Shown here piece after piece: positions 1 to 8,156 of a stretch of 64,000 bases of DNA. This DNA comes from Microbulbifer salipaludis (GTDB lineage: Bacteria > Pseudomonadota > Gammaproteobacteria > Pseudomonadales > Cellvibrionaceae). The notes below the pieces were generated by a model, which was not told where the DNA came from, did no database searches, and worked only from the letters and a program-made list of their open reading frames with translations. Position 1 is the stretch's first letter; every line of letters begins with the position of its first letter. Location: NCBI RefSeq assembly GCF_017303155.1, contig NZ_JAEKJR010000002.1, positions 496,001 through 560,000 on the forward strand, read 5' to 3'. Position numbers and translations under genes: made by a program.

Positions 1-61
1 CACCTTGCGGTATGGAAATACGTGCGCCGGGTGACGGGAGTGTGAACCTGTGCAGCTCGCC

Positions 62-102
62 AGGGGAGGGGGAGGAAGAGGGGGAGAAGGAGAGGGAGAA
101 GG
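62..102. repeat. 41-nt uninterrupted purine (A/G) tract
   Basis: Every base from 62 to 102 on the plus strand is A or G, mostly G-runs broken by single A or AA. It lies just beyond the 3' end of the phosphofructokinase gene, in the last stretch before the window edge. It could be low-complexity intergenic DNA or a triplex/G-quadruplex-prone element. No function can be read from it. Confidence 0.6.
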
Positions 103-143
103 CGCCCTGGGCCTGATGGCGGCCCGGGGCGGGAAGTCACACC

Positions 144-1412
144 TTATACGGCGAAGCTGTCACTCAGTTTCTTCTCCACCAGCACTTTCTTCAGGCGCGC
201 GTACTGCGGAATACCGTTTTTGTAAGGCGGGTAGTCTTCGCCCTGAATCAGGGGCTCGAGATAGTTGCGGCCGGCCTCGGTGATGCCAAAGCCGTCTTCG
301 GCAATAAATTCCGCGGGCATGAACTTCTCGACATTGGCCACTTCGGCCAAGGGTGCCTCGCCAATGGTCCAGCTGTAATCCGCGGTGGTGGTGCCGTTGC
401 GTTCGATGGTGGGCATGATCGCATTCTTGCCGGCAACCGCCGCTTCCACCGCGGCCTTGCCCACGGCGTAGGCCTGCTCCACGTCGGTGGCAGACGCAAT
501 GTGGCGCGCGGCCCGCTGCAGGTAGTCGGCCAGGGCCCAGTGGTATTTGAAGCCCAGCTCGTCCTTCACCATTTTCGCCAGGGTGGGCGCGACACCGCCC
601 AGCTGCTTGTGGCCAAAAGCATCCACACTGCCGGCGTCGGCGAGGAAGGTGCCATCGGCGTACTGGGCGCCTTCAGAGGCGACGATCACGCAATAGCCCT
701 TGTCGGCAACGGTCTGCTGTACCTTGGCCAGAAACTTTTCTTTGTCGAAGGCCACTTCCGGCAGCAGGATGATGTGCGGGGCATCGCCTTCCTGTTCCTG
801 GGCCAGGGCGCCGGCGGCGGCAATCCAGCCCGCGTGGCGACCCATCACTTCCACGATGAATACCTTGGTCGAGGTGGCGCACATGGAGGCCACATCGAGG
901 GCGGCTTCCTTGGTGGAAACGGCCACATACTTGGCCACGGAGCCAAAGCCCGGGCTGTTGTCGGTAAACGGCAGGTCGTTGTCCACCGTCTTCGGGATAT
1001 GAATGGCCTGGATCGGGTAGCCCAGCTTTTCCGACAGCTGGGAGATCTTGAGGCAGGTGTCGGCAGAGTCGCCGCCACCGTTATAGAAGAAGTAGCCGAT
1101 GTCGTGGGCCTTGAAGACCTCGATCAGGCGCTCGTACTCGGCGCGGTTCTGCTCCAGGCTCTTCAGCTTGTAGCGGCAGGAACCGAAGGCACCGGACGGG
1201 GTGTGGCGCAGGGCGGCGATGGTCTCGGTGGATTCCTGGCTGACATCGATCAGCTCTTCCTTGAGGGCACCCACAATACCGTTGAGGCCGGCGTACACCT
1301 TGCCAATCTTGTCGCCGTGCTGGCGGGCAGTCTCGATGACTCCGCAGGCGGAGGCGTTGATAACGGCGGTAACGCCGCCGGATTGCGCGTAAAAGGCATT
1401 CTTCTTCGACAT
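144..1412 (-). CDS. 6-phosphofructokinase, probably pyrophosphate-dependent
   Basis: Phosphorylates fructose 6-phosphate to fructose 1,6-bisphosphate in glycolysis; cytoplasmic. The 422-residue protein has the family fold signatures: a glycine-rich start (SGGVTAVINA), the catalytic PKTVDND motif near residues 140-146 and MGRHAGW near 190-196. At the nucleotide-binding turn it reads GGGDS (112-116) where ATP-dependent enzymes such as E. coli PfkA read GGDGS. An Asp at that second position is the known marker of PPi-dependent enzymes, so PPi is the likely phosphoryl donor. The ATG has an AGGA ribosome site about six bases upstream. It is transcribed away from mpl and its 3' neighbour is outside the window. 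Family confidence is high; donor assignment is inferred from the motif. Confidence 0.9.
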   Translation of the reverse strand: MSKKNAFYAQSGGVTAVINASACGVIETARQHGDKIGKVYAGLNGIVGALKEELIDVSQESTETIAALRHTPSGAFGSCRYKLKSLEQNRAEYERLIEVFKAHDIGYFFYNGGGDSADTCLKISQLSEKLGYPIQAIHIPKTVDNDLPFTDNSPGFGSVAKYVAVSTKEAALDVASMCATSTKVFIVEVMGRHAGWIAAAGALAQEQEGDAPHIILLPEVAFDKEKFLAKVQQTVADKGYCVIVASEGAQYADGTFLADAGSVDAFGHKQLGGVAPTLAKMVKDELGFKYHWALADYLQRAARHIASATDVEQAYAVGKAAVEAAVAGKNAIMPTIERNGTTTADYSWTIGEAPLAEVANVEKFMPAEFIAEDGFGITEAGRNYLEPLIQGEDYPPYKNGIPQYARLKKVLVEKKLSDSFAV

Positions 1413-1780
1413 GTCTATCCTATGGCTTCTCGTCTAAAGTCACCCTCGGCGTGGGGGTGGTGCAGGCGGGTGGCTCTTGACGGCTACCTCACGCGGCGCG
1501 AAGTCTAATGTATTCCCATGGCAATTGCATGGAATTGCGGGCCTTCGACACGTACTGTGGCGAAGTGCCGTGATAAGCTTGCGCGGCGCCGGTATTTCAG
1601 GCGCTGCGGGCGATCCCTGCCGTTGACAGGGAAGCAAGCAAAAACCGCGCCGAGCCACAGGGTTTGTCGAAAATTTGCCCGCCGTTGGAGAATGATTGCG
1701 TGAACAGCCGGTCCGCTGAGAGGCCGGTGCGGGTGGTGGTAATCGCGCGTATTGGTAGTGAACAGAGTGAACAAATTGGC
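1413..1780. other. Divergent intergenic region between pfk and mpl
   Basis: This 368-bp gap separates two divergent genes and should hold both promoters. A TTGACA hexamer on the plus strand (1623-1628) has no good -10 partner at normal spacing. A near-palindrome around a GCAATTGC core lies near 1518-1533. An open frame runs into mpl from 1664, but its 39 extra residues are not like any Mpl N-terminus. I see no convincing gene here. Confidence 0.5.
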
Positions 1781-3163
1781 ATGCATATTCATATTCTAGG
1801 CATCTGCGGCACTTTCATGGGCAGCCTGGCGCAGCTGGCGGTGGCCGAGGGACACAAGGTCACGGGCTCTGATGCCAATGTGTATCCGCCCATGAGCACG
1901 CAGCTGGAGCGCGCCGGGATTGCCCTGACCGAGGGCTATGATCCCGCGCAGCTGGATCCGGCACCCGACCTGGTGATTATTGGCAATGCCCTGTCGCGGG
2001 GAAACCCTGCGGTAGAGGCCGTTCTGGAGAGGGGCTTGGCGTACACCTCCGGTGCGCAGTGGCTGTGTGATCATTTCCTGGGAGGGCGCTGGGTACTCGC
2101 GGTTGCCGGTACCCACGGCAAGACCACCACCGCCAGCATGCTGGCCTGGGTGCTGGACTATGCGGGCATGGACCCGGGGTTCCTGATTGGTGGCGTGCCG
2201 CAAAATTTTGATGTGTCGGCGCGCCTGGGCAGCACGCCTTTTTTTGTGGTTGAAGCCGACGAGTACGACACCGCCTTTTTTGACAAGCGCTCCAAGTTTG
2301 TCCATTACCGTCCACGCACGCTGGTGATCAACAATCTGGAGTTTGATCACGCGGACATTTTTGAAGATCTGGCCGCGATCCAGAAGCAGTTCCATCACCT
2401 GGTGCGTACGGTGCCCGGCAGCGGCCTGGTGATCGCTGCTCAGGAAGATAGCGTGACCCAGGTGCTGGAGCAGGGTTGCTGGAGCGAAGTGCAGCGTTTT
2501 GACGTGGCCCAGGGCGAGCGCCCGTGCATGGGAGACTGGTGTGCGGTGAATGTGGCCGCGGACGGCAGTCGCTTCGATGTGCAGCTGCAGGGCAGCACCG
2601 TGGGCACCGTGGAGTGGGATCAGACCGGTCTGCACAGCGTCAAGAACGGCCTTGCGGTGATGGCGGCTGCCCGTCATGTCGGGGTCGAGCCGGCGGTGGC
2701 CGCCGAGGCACTAGGGAAGTTTGGCGGTGTGAAGCGGCGCATGGAGTGCCTGGGGGAGGTTGAGGGCATACGCCTCTACGATGACTTTGCCCATCATCCC
2801 ACCGCTATTGAAACCACGCTCAATGGGCTGCGCGCCAAGGTCGGTGGCGATCGAGTCATCGCATTGATTGAACCGCGATCCAACACCATGCGTATGGGGC
2901 ATCATCAGAATCAGTTGGCGCGCGCCTGCGCGGGGGCAGATCTTGTGCTGTGGTACCAGCCAGAGGGTATGGACTGGTCACTGGACGAAGTGGTCCACCA
3001 CTCTACGGTGCCGGCGAAGGTTCTCCACAGCATCGACGCTGCGGTAGAATCCGTGCTCGACCTGTCAGGCCCCGGCAGTCACGTGATCGTGATGAGTAAC
3101 GGTGGCTTTGGTGGTGTGCACCAGCGGCTGCTGCAGGCGCTGCAACAGAAATACGACAACTAA
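1781..3163 (+). CDS. mpl: UDP-N-acetylmuramate:L-Ala-gamma-D-Glu-meso-DAP ligase
   Basis: Recycles murein: it attaches the tripeptide L-Ala-D-Glu-mDAP, recovered from the wall, to UDP-MurNAc using ATP in the cytoplasm. The 460-residue product begins MHIHILGICGTFMG, the dinucleotide-type fold typical of Mpl, and carries the Mur ligase P-loop GTHGKTTT at 110-117, the EADEYDTAFFDKRSKF segment characteristic of Mpl, and DDFAHHPTAI in the C-terminal domain. I start it at this ATG because the family begins here; an in-frame extension to 1664 adds unrelated residues. ubiX follows 31 bp after the stop. Confidence 0.95.
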   Translation: MHIHILGICGTFMGSLAQLAVAEGHKVTGSDANVYPPMSTQLERAGIALTEGYDPAQLDPAPDLVIIGNALSRGNPAVEAVLERGLAYTSGAQWLCDHFLGGRWVLAVAGTHGKTTTASMLAWVLDYAGMDPGFLIGGVPQNFDVSARLGSTPFFVVEADEYDTAFFDKRSKFVHYRPRTLVINNLEFDHADIFEDLAAIQKQFHHLVRTVPGSGLVIAAQEDSVTQVLEQGCWSEVQRFDVAQGERPCMGDWCAVNVAADGSRFDVQLQGSTVGTVEWDQTGLHSVKNGLAVMAAARHVGVEPAVAAEALGKFGGVKRRMECLGEVEGIRLYDDFAHHPTAIETTLNGLRAKVGGDRVIALIEPRSNTMRMGHHQNQLARACAGADLVLWYQPEGMDWSLDEVVHHSTVPAKVLHSIDAAVESVLDLSGPGSHVIVMSNGGFGGVHQRLLQALQQKYDN

Positions 3164-3194
3164 CCCCACGTTCGGGCGGACACGGAATCTTTTT

Positions 3195-3815
3195 TTGGCT
3201 GAGCCGATTTTTCCCAAGACAGTAACTCTGGCGATCACCGGTGCCTCCGGCGCCCAGTACGGACTGCGCCTGTTGCAGTGCCTGCTGGCGTCGCGCGTGC
3301 GGGTATGGCTGCTTCTTTCCGATGCCGCACGTATTGTGATTGACACGGAAACCAGTGTGTCCCTGCCAGAAGACGAAGCCGATACGGCGCGTTTTCTGGG
3401 TGAATTGTACGGCGCCCAGCCGGGGCAGTTGACCCTGTTTGGCAAGCGCGACTGGTTCTCGCCCGTGGCATCTGGCACCGGTGCCGCCAGCAGTCTGGTG
3501 ATCTGCCCGGCGAGCGGCGGCACCCTGTCGGCGATTGCCTGCGGTGCTTCCAACAACCTGGTTGAGCGTGCGGCGGATGTCGCGCTGAAAGAGCGCCGAC
3601 AATTGATCCTGGTGCCGCGCGAGGCGCCGTACTCGGAAATTCACCTGGAGAATATGCTGAAGCTCACCCGCATGGGCGCGGTGATCCTGCCGGCGAGCCC
3701 GGGCTTCTACCAGAAACCACAATCGGTGGAAGACCTGGTGGACTTTGTAGTGGCCCGCATCCTGAGTCAGCTGGGCATCGAGCAGTCTTTGTTGCCAGCC
3801 TGGGGTAACGGCTGA
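3195..3815 (+). CDS. ubiX: Flavin prenyltransferase UbiX
   Basis: Makes prenylated FMN, the cofactor of the UbiD decarboxylase in ubiquinone synthesis, from FMN and dimethylallyl phosphate. The protein has the UbiX fingerprint: TLAITGASGAQYGLRLLQ at the N-terminus, CPASGGTLSAIACGASNNL in the middle and LVPREAPYSEIHLENML after it, ending near 206 residues as expected. No ATG exists between mpl and the first conserved residues. The best start is the TTG at 3195, preceded by an ACGGA ribosome site; this start is inferred. The stop is directly followed by the next gene's GTG, so the two are likely co-translated. Confidence 0.9.
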   Translation: MAEPIFPKTVTLAITGASGAQYGLRLLQCLLASRVRVWLLLSDAARIVIDTETSVSLPEDEADTARFLGELYGAQPGQLTLFGKRDWFSPVASGTGAASSLVICPASGGTLSAIACGASNNLVERAADVALKERRQLILVPREAPYSEIHLENMLKLTRMGAVILPASPGFYQKPQSVEDLVDFVVARILSQLGIEQSLLPAWGNG

Positions 3816-4106
3816 GTGCAACCCGTGATGCAAAAGACGGTCACCATTCATTACTGCGTGCAGTGCAACTGGATGTTGCGCGCCACCTGGATGGCGCAGG
3901 AGCTGCTGTACACCTTTGCCGAAGACCTGGAGCAAGTGGTATTGAAGCCCGGTAGTGGCGGTGTCTTTGAAATCCATGTGGGCGACCAGCTGATCTGGGA
4001 GCGCAAGCGGGATGGCGGCTTTCCCGGGCCGAAAGCGTTGAAGCAAAAAGTGCGTGACGTACTTTTTCCCGAGCGTGATCTGGGCCATGTGGATAAGCCA
4101 TCGTGA
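3816..4106 (+). CDS. Rdx/SelT-SelW-SelH family thioredoxin-fold protein
   Basis: Small 96-residue protein with the layout of bacterial SelW-like proteins: a beta strand, then CVQC (CxxC, both cysteines so no selenocysteine), a WMLRATWMAQELL helix, and a conserved GGVFEIHVGDQLIWERKRDGGFPGP core. Members of this family are thought to be redox proteins of unknown substrate. It can start at GTG 3816, abutting the ubiX stop, or at ATG 3828; both are upstream of the fold. Position suggests co-expression with ubiX. Family call is firm, the function is not known. Confidence 0.8.
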   Translation: MQPVMQKTVTIHYCVQCNWMLRATWMAQELLYTFAEDLEQVVLKPGSGGVFEIHVGDQLIWERKRDGGFPGPKALKQKVRDVLFPERDLGHVDKPS

Positions 4107-4168
4107 TTTCCCTGAACAAACCTGCACCGTCTCTGGTGCGCATTTTCTAAAACAAAAGCGAATTCATT

Positions 4169-6802
4169 ATGCTGTTGGGCTTGAAGACCTGGTACGAAAA
4201 GCTGGTTCTCGGACACCCGAAAATCATACTGGCGCTGGTGGCATTGCTCACCCTGGCGGCTGCCGCGGGCCTGCCGCGCTTTAAGTTGGATGCTTCGGCT
4301 GATTCACTGACCCTGGAAACCGACGATTCGCTGGATTTTTTCCGCGAAATATCCGAGCGCTACAACTCCGGGGATTTCCTCGTGGTGACCTATCGCTATA
4401 AAGGGGGCGACCTGTTTAGTGACGAGTCACTGGCGACCATGCGGCGCTTGCAGGACGAGCTGGCCATGGTGGAGGGCGTTGCCAGTGTGCAGTCGGTGCT
4501 GAACGTGCCGCTGCTGTACAGCCCGAAGCTGTCGATTACCGAAGTGGCCGAGGGGATTCGCACCCTGTCCTCAGCGGATGTAGACCGGGAGCTGGCGCGC
4601 CAAGAATTTCTCGAAAGCCCTATTTATAAAGATCTGATCCTGAGTGCCGATGGCGAGACGACCGCCATCATGCTCAACCTGACGCTGGATCAGAAAGGAT
4701 TGGACCTGGTGCGTGAGCGGGATGCCCTGCGGCGCCAGCGCAATGAATCTGGTCTCGATGCCGCGCAGGCACAACGCCTGGAAGTGGTGTCGGCGGAGTA
4801 TCTGCAACACCGCACCGCGCAGGAAGATGCCGCGCGTGATCGGGTGCAGGAGGTGCGCGAGATTCTCACCCAGTATGAAGGCAGCGCCGAACTGTTCCTC
4901 GGCGGCCTCACCATGATTACCTCGGACATGATCGCGTTTATCCAGAGCGACCTGATGGTGTTCGGTGCCGGTATCCTGATCTTTATCGTGGTGACGCTGC
5001 TGCTGATCTTCCGCCAGGCCCGCTGGGTACTGTTGCCCCTGACTACCTGTGTGACCACGGCGGTCATTATGCTCGGCCTGTTGTCCTGGCTCGACTGGCG
5101 CCTGACGGTGATCTCCGCCAACTTCGTGGCCCTGCTGCTGATCATTACCCTGGCGATCACCATCCATCTGGCGGTGCGCTACCGGGAGTATTTTGCCGAA
5201 CACCCGGAGTGGGATCGTTTCCAGCTGGCCTCTGCCACCGTGGCGTTTATGGCAAAGCCCTGCCTGTATACCGGGCTTACGACCATGGTGGCATTTATCT
5301 CCCTGGTGGTCAGCGGCATCCGCCCGGTTATCGACTTCGGCTGGATGATGACCATGGGCGTGACCGTGGCACTGGTGCTTTCATTCCTGATCATTCCCGT
5401 GAGCCTGATGTTATTGCGCAAGCGCGATGCCGGTCAGGGTGCGGATAATTCGCACGCGTTTACCCAGGTGTTTTCCCGTTTCGCTGAACATCATAAAGGT
5501 GTGGTGCTGGGTGTCGCGGTGGTGGCGGCCATTATCAGCGCGGTGGGCATCTCGCGCCTGAAAGTGGAAAACCGCTTTATCGATTACTTCGACGATTCCA
5601 CCGAGATCCATCAGGGTATGCTGGTGATTGACCAGCGCCTCGGCGGAACCATCAACCTGGATGTAGTATTGAACAAACCGGAGCAGGCCGAACCGGCGTT
5701 CGAGGGTGAGGACGATCCCTTTGCGGCGGATTTCTCCAGTGACGATGATACGGCGGCGGAGGCTGAGGCGGATCCATTTGCGGCGGATGACCCATTTGCT
5801 GCCGAGGACCCGTTTGCCGCAGACGATCCCTTTGCCGCGAGCGGCAGTGAAAGCCAGGGGCCAGACGCCTACTGGTTTACCGTGGCTGGCCTGAACCAGA
5901 TCGAGCAGCTGCACGACTTCCTCGAAGCCCAGCCGGAAATCGGCAAGGTTCAGTCACTGGCCACCCTGTACAAAGTGGCCCAGGATCTCAATGACGGCGG
6001 CCTCAATGACTTTGAGCTGGCCATTGCCCGCCAGAGCCTGCCGGAGGAAATCAATCAGGTGCTGGTGAACCCCTATTGGTCGCCGCAGGCGCAGCAGGCC
6101 AGAATCACCATGCGTGTGATGGAAACCGATCCCAACTTGCGCCGGGACGAACTGATTCGCCGTATTTATACCTACGCGGAAAATGAAATGGGCATCGCGC
6201 CGGAAAACATCCGTCAGACCGGTATGCTGGTGCTGTACAACAACATGCTGCAAAGCCTGTTCAAGTCGCAGATTCTCACGTTAGGCGCGGTGTTTGCGGG
6301 TATTTTGCTGATGTTCCTGGTGCTGTTCCGCTCGCTGTCGCTGGCGGTGATTGCCCTGGTGCCGAACATGCTGGCAGCCTGTGTGGTGCTCGGCGGGATG
6401 GGCCTGGCGAATATCCCGCTGGATATGATGACCATTACCATTGCCGCGATTACCGTGGGTATCGGCGTCGACCACGCGATCCATTACCTTTACCGGTTCC
6501 GCGCGGAATTTGCCAAAGATGGCGACTATATTGCGACCATGCACCGCAGCCATGCCACCATCGGGCGCGCGATGTTCTACACCGCCATTACCATCATTGC
6601 CGGTTTCTCGATTCTGGCACTGTCCAAGTTTGTGCCGTCCATCTACTTCGGTTTACTGACGGCGCTGGCCATGTCGGCGGCCCTGCTGGGATCCCTGACG
6701 CTGCTGCCATTGTTGCTGGTGCTGATCAAGCCGCTGCCCAAGCCGGCGGAGGGCAGCGGGCCGGGAAAGCCCGCAGCGGCCGCTGAGGCCTGTGCCGGCT
6801 GA
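4169..6802 (+). CDS. MMPL/RND-superfamily inner-membrane exporter
   Basis: An 877-residue transporter with two tandem halves: a membrane segment near residue 20, a periplasmic loop, a five-to-six-helix bundle (about 245-430), then a second membrane helix, a second loop and another bundle (about 690-860). Paired motifs such as ITLAITIHLAVRYREYF and TVGIGVDHAIHYLYRFR match the RND 'predicted exporter' group (hydrophobic substrates, proton driven). The second periplasmic loop carries an acidic insert at about residues 514-558 made of repeated DPFAAD/DPFAAE units. The ATG at 4169 starts directly before the first membrane segment. A strong terminator follows the stop. The substrate cannot be told from sequence. 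Confidence 0.85.
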   Translation: MLLGLKTWYEKLVLGHPKIILALVALLTLAAAAGLPRFKLDASADSLTLETDDSLDFFREISERYNSGDFLVVTYRYKGGDLFSDESLATMRRLQDELAMVEGVASVQSVLNVPLLYSPKLSITEVAEGIRTLSSADVDRELARQEFLESPIYKDLILSADGETTAIMLNLTLDQKGLDLVRERDALRRQRNESGLDAAQAQRLEVVSAEYLQHRTAQEDAARDRVQEVREILTQYEGSAELFLGGLTMITSDMIAFIQSDLMVFGAGILIFIVVTLLLIFRQARWVLLPLTTCVTTAVIMLGLLSWLDWRLTVISANFVALLLIITLAITIHLAVRYREYFAEHPEWDRFQLASATVAFMAKPCLYTGLTTMVAFISLVVSGIRPVIDFGWMMTMGVTVALVLSFLIIPVSLMLLRKRDAGQGADNSHAFTQVFSRFAEHHKGVVLGVAVVAAIISAVGISRLKVENRFIDYFDDSTEIHQGMLVIDQRLGGTINLDVVLNKPEQAEPAFEGEDDPFAADFSSDDDTAAEAEADPFAADDPFAAEDPFAADDPFAASGSESQGPDAYWFTVAGLNQIEQLHDFLEAQPEIGKVQSLATLYKVAQDLNDGGLNDFELAIARQSLPEEINQVLVNPYWSPQAQQARITMRVMETDPNLRRDELIRRIYTYAENEMGIAPENIRQTGMLVLYNNMLQSLFKSQILTLGAVFAGILLMFLVLFRSLSLAVIALVPNMLAACVVLGGMGLANIPLDMMTITIAAITVGIGVDHAIHYLYRFRAEFAKDGDYIATMHRSHATIGRAMFYTAITIIAGFSILALSKFVPSIYFGLLTALAMSAALLGSLTLLPLLLVLIKPLPKPAEGSGPGKPAAAAEACAG

Positions 6803-6843
6803 GCGGGCCGATCTGGCGCCACACGATGATGGTTGATTGATTG

Positions 6844-6883
6844 TTCGGGCCCGGGGGGTTACCTCCGGGCCCGAATTCGTTTT
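6844..6883 (+). terminator. Rho-independent terminator after the MMPL exporter gene
   Basis: An 11-bp perfect GC-rich stem (6844-6854 with 6865-6875, TTCGGGCCCGG and its complement), extendable inward by a few pairs, is followed by TTCGTTTT. It lies about 40 bp after the exporter stop and before the lipase-like gene. Confidence 0.75.
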
Positions 6884-6925
6884 CGCACAGCACTATTGCC
6901 TTCTAACCTTATTGGGTAGAGAAGG

Positions 6926-7564
6926 GTGATTCGTGGCTGGGTGGATCTTGCGGAAATGATGAAGAGCCGTATTGCGATACTGATTCCCGGGATTTTCGAC
7001 CGGGGCAGGTCGATGCAAAGGATGCAGGGCGCGCTGGAGCGGTCAGGTTTCGTCGCGCGCACCATCCGCTTGCAGACCAACAGTGGCTGGTATGGGATGG
7101 AGCCGATGGCGGCACAGTTGCGCGACCTGGTGGAGGAGGTGACCCGCGAGGATGAGAGTTGCGCACTGGTGGGGTTCAGCATGGGGGGGATTGTGGCGCG
7201 CTATTACCTGCAGAGACTGGGCGGCGCGGAAAAGGTACACAAGTTTATTGCCCTCTCCAGTCCTCACTTTGGCAGCCTGTGGGCCCACCTGTTGCCCTAC
7301 AAAGGTGGGCGGCAACTGCGCATCGGCAGTGAATTTCTCAGTAGCCTGAACCGGGATGCCGCAGTGTTGGAAGGCGCCGCGCCCGTATCCATCTGGACAC
7401 CGTACGACGCCACCATTGTGCCCCGCACCAGCTCGCGCCTGCCGATCGGCAATACCTATCAGGTCCCGGTCAGCCTTCACCGCTGGGTGCCCCAGAACCC
7501 GAAGGTGATCGACATTGTCCGCACCGAACTCGCCGGCGCACTGGAGGACCCTGACGGGCGCTGA
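6926..7564 (+). CDS. Alpha/beta hydrolase, lipase-like
   Basis: A 212-residue hydrolase with AILIPGIFDRGRSMQRM (oxyanion-hole strand), the nucleophile elbow GFSMGGIVARYYLQ around the Ser, a following LSSPHFGS typical of lipases such as EstA and PGAP1-like proteins, TPYDATIVP holding a likely acid Asp, and a C-terminal LHRW that can supply the His. No signal peptide is visible, so it is probably cytoplasmic. It could start at GTG 6926 (purine-rich AGAAGG directly abutting, rather close) or at ATG 6956. Transcribed toward darP, with only 9 bp between the stops. The ester substrate is unknown. Confidence 0.75.
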   Translation: MIRGWVDLAEMMKSRIAILIPGIFDRGRSMQRMQGALERSGFVARTIRLQTNSGWYGMEPMAAQLRDLVEEVTREDESCALVGFSMGGIVARYYLQRLGGAEKVHKFIALSSPHFGSLWAHLLPYKGGRQLRIGSEFLSSLNRDAAVLEGAAPVSIWTPYDATIVPRTSSRLPIGNTYQVPVSLHRWVPQNPKVIDIVRTELAGALEDPDGR

Positions 7565-7573
7565 CTCGACGGA

Positions 7574-8104
7574 TCAGCTTTCCTGCATGAAGAAGTCCCG
7601 CAGATAGCGAAACAGTTTGCGCTGGTTGGTCGGTGCTTTCTTGTTCGCGATTTCTTTGTTGGCCTCGCGAATCAGGGCGCGCACCTGCTGGTGATCAGCG
7701 CCGGGATGGGCGTCGAAAAACGCACTTTGCGCCTCTTTCCCCTGTTCCAGCAACCGTTCCCGCCATTCTTCCGCCATACGGTCAAAACGCAGGTGCAGGT
7801 GGTCCTGTTCCCGGTGCTTCTCCAGTACCGCCTGGATCGCCTCGACATCGGCCTTGCGCATGAGTTTGCCGATGTACTGCAACTGGCGGCGGCGCGCTTC
7901 CCGGGACTTGATCCGGTGCATGGTGTCGATAGCCTCGCTCAGCACCGCATCCATGGGGACCTCGGCCAGCTTCGCCGGGTTCAGCTCGGTCAGCTGCTTG
8001 CCGAGTGCCTGCAGCTCGTGCATTTCCTGCTTGACCTGGGTTTTGCTTTTGAAATTCTCGTCCTCAAATTCGTCAAAAGCGCCGGGATCATCTGAATTGT
8101 GCAT
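7574..8104 (-). CDS. darP: Dual-action ribosomal maturation protein DarP (YjgA)
   Basis: A 176-residue, highly charged helical protein of the YjgA/UPF0307 family, which binds late 50S ribosome precursors. Matches include the segment KSKTQVKQEMHELQALGKQL near the start, a DAVLSEAIDTMHRIKSREARR stretch (in two parts) and the ending RKLFRYLRDFFMQ. The ATG at 8104 is chosen because the family starts with a short acidic tail before KSKTQ; a longer frame to 8209 adds non-homologous residues. It lies just downstream of mgtE on the same strand. Confidence 0.9.
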   Translation of the reverse strand: MHNSDDPGAFDEFEDENFKSKTQVKQEMHELQALGKQLTELNPAKLAEVPMDAVLSEAIDTMHRIKSREARRRQLQYIGKLMRKADVEAIQAVLEKHREQDHLHLRFDRMAEEWRERLLEQGKEAQSAFFDAHPGADHQQVRALIREANKEIANKKAPTNQRKLFRYLRDFFMQES

Positions 8105-8156
8105 GGTATATCTCTGAAACAGTACTGGGGTAAACGGAACCTGAATAGGCTGCGCG

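Noticed and set aside
501..1508. 335-residue plus-strand frame antisense to pfk
   Set aside because: Gly/His/Val-rich shadow of a well-supported gene with no ribosome site or motif.
1623..1628. TTGACA as the mpl promoter -35
   Set aside because: No -10-like hexamer lies 15-19 bp downstream.
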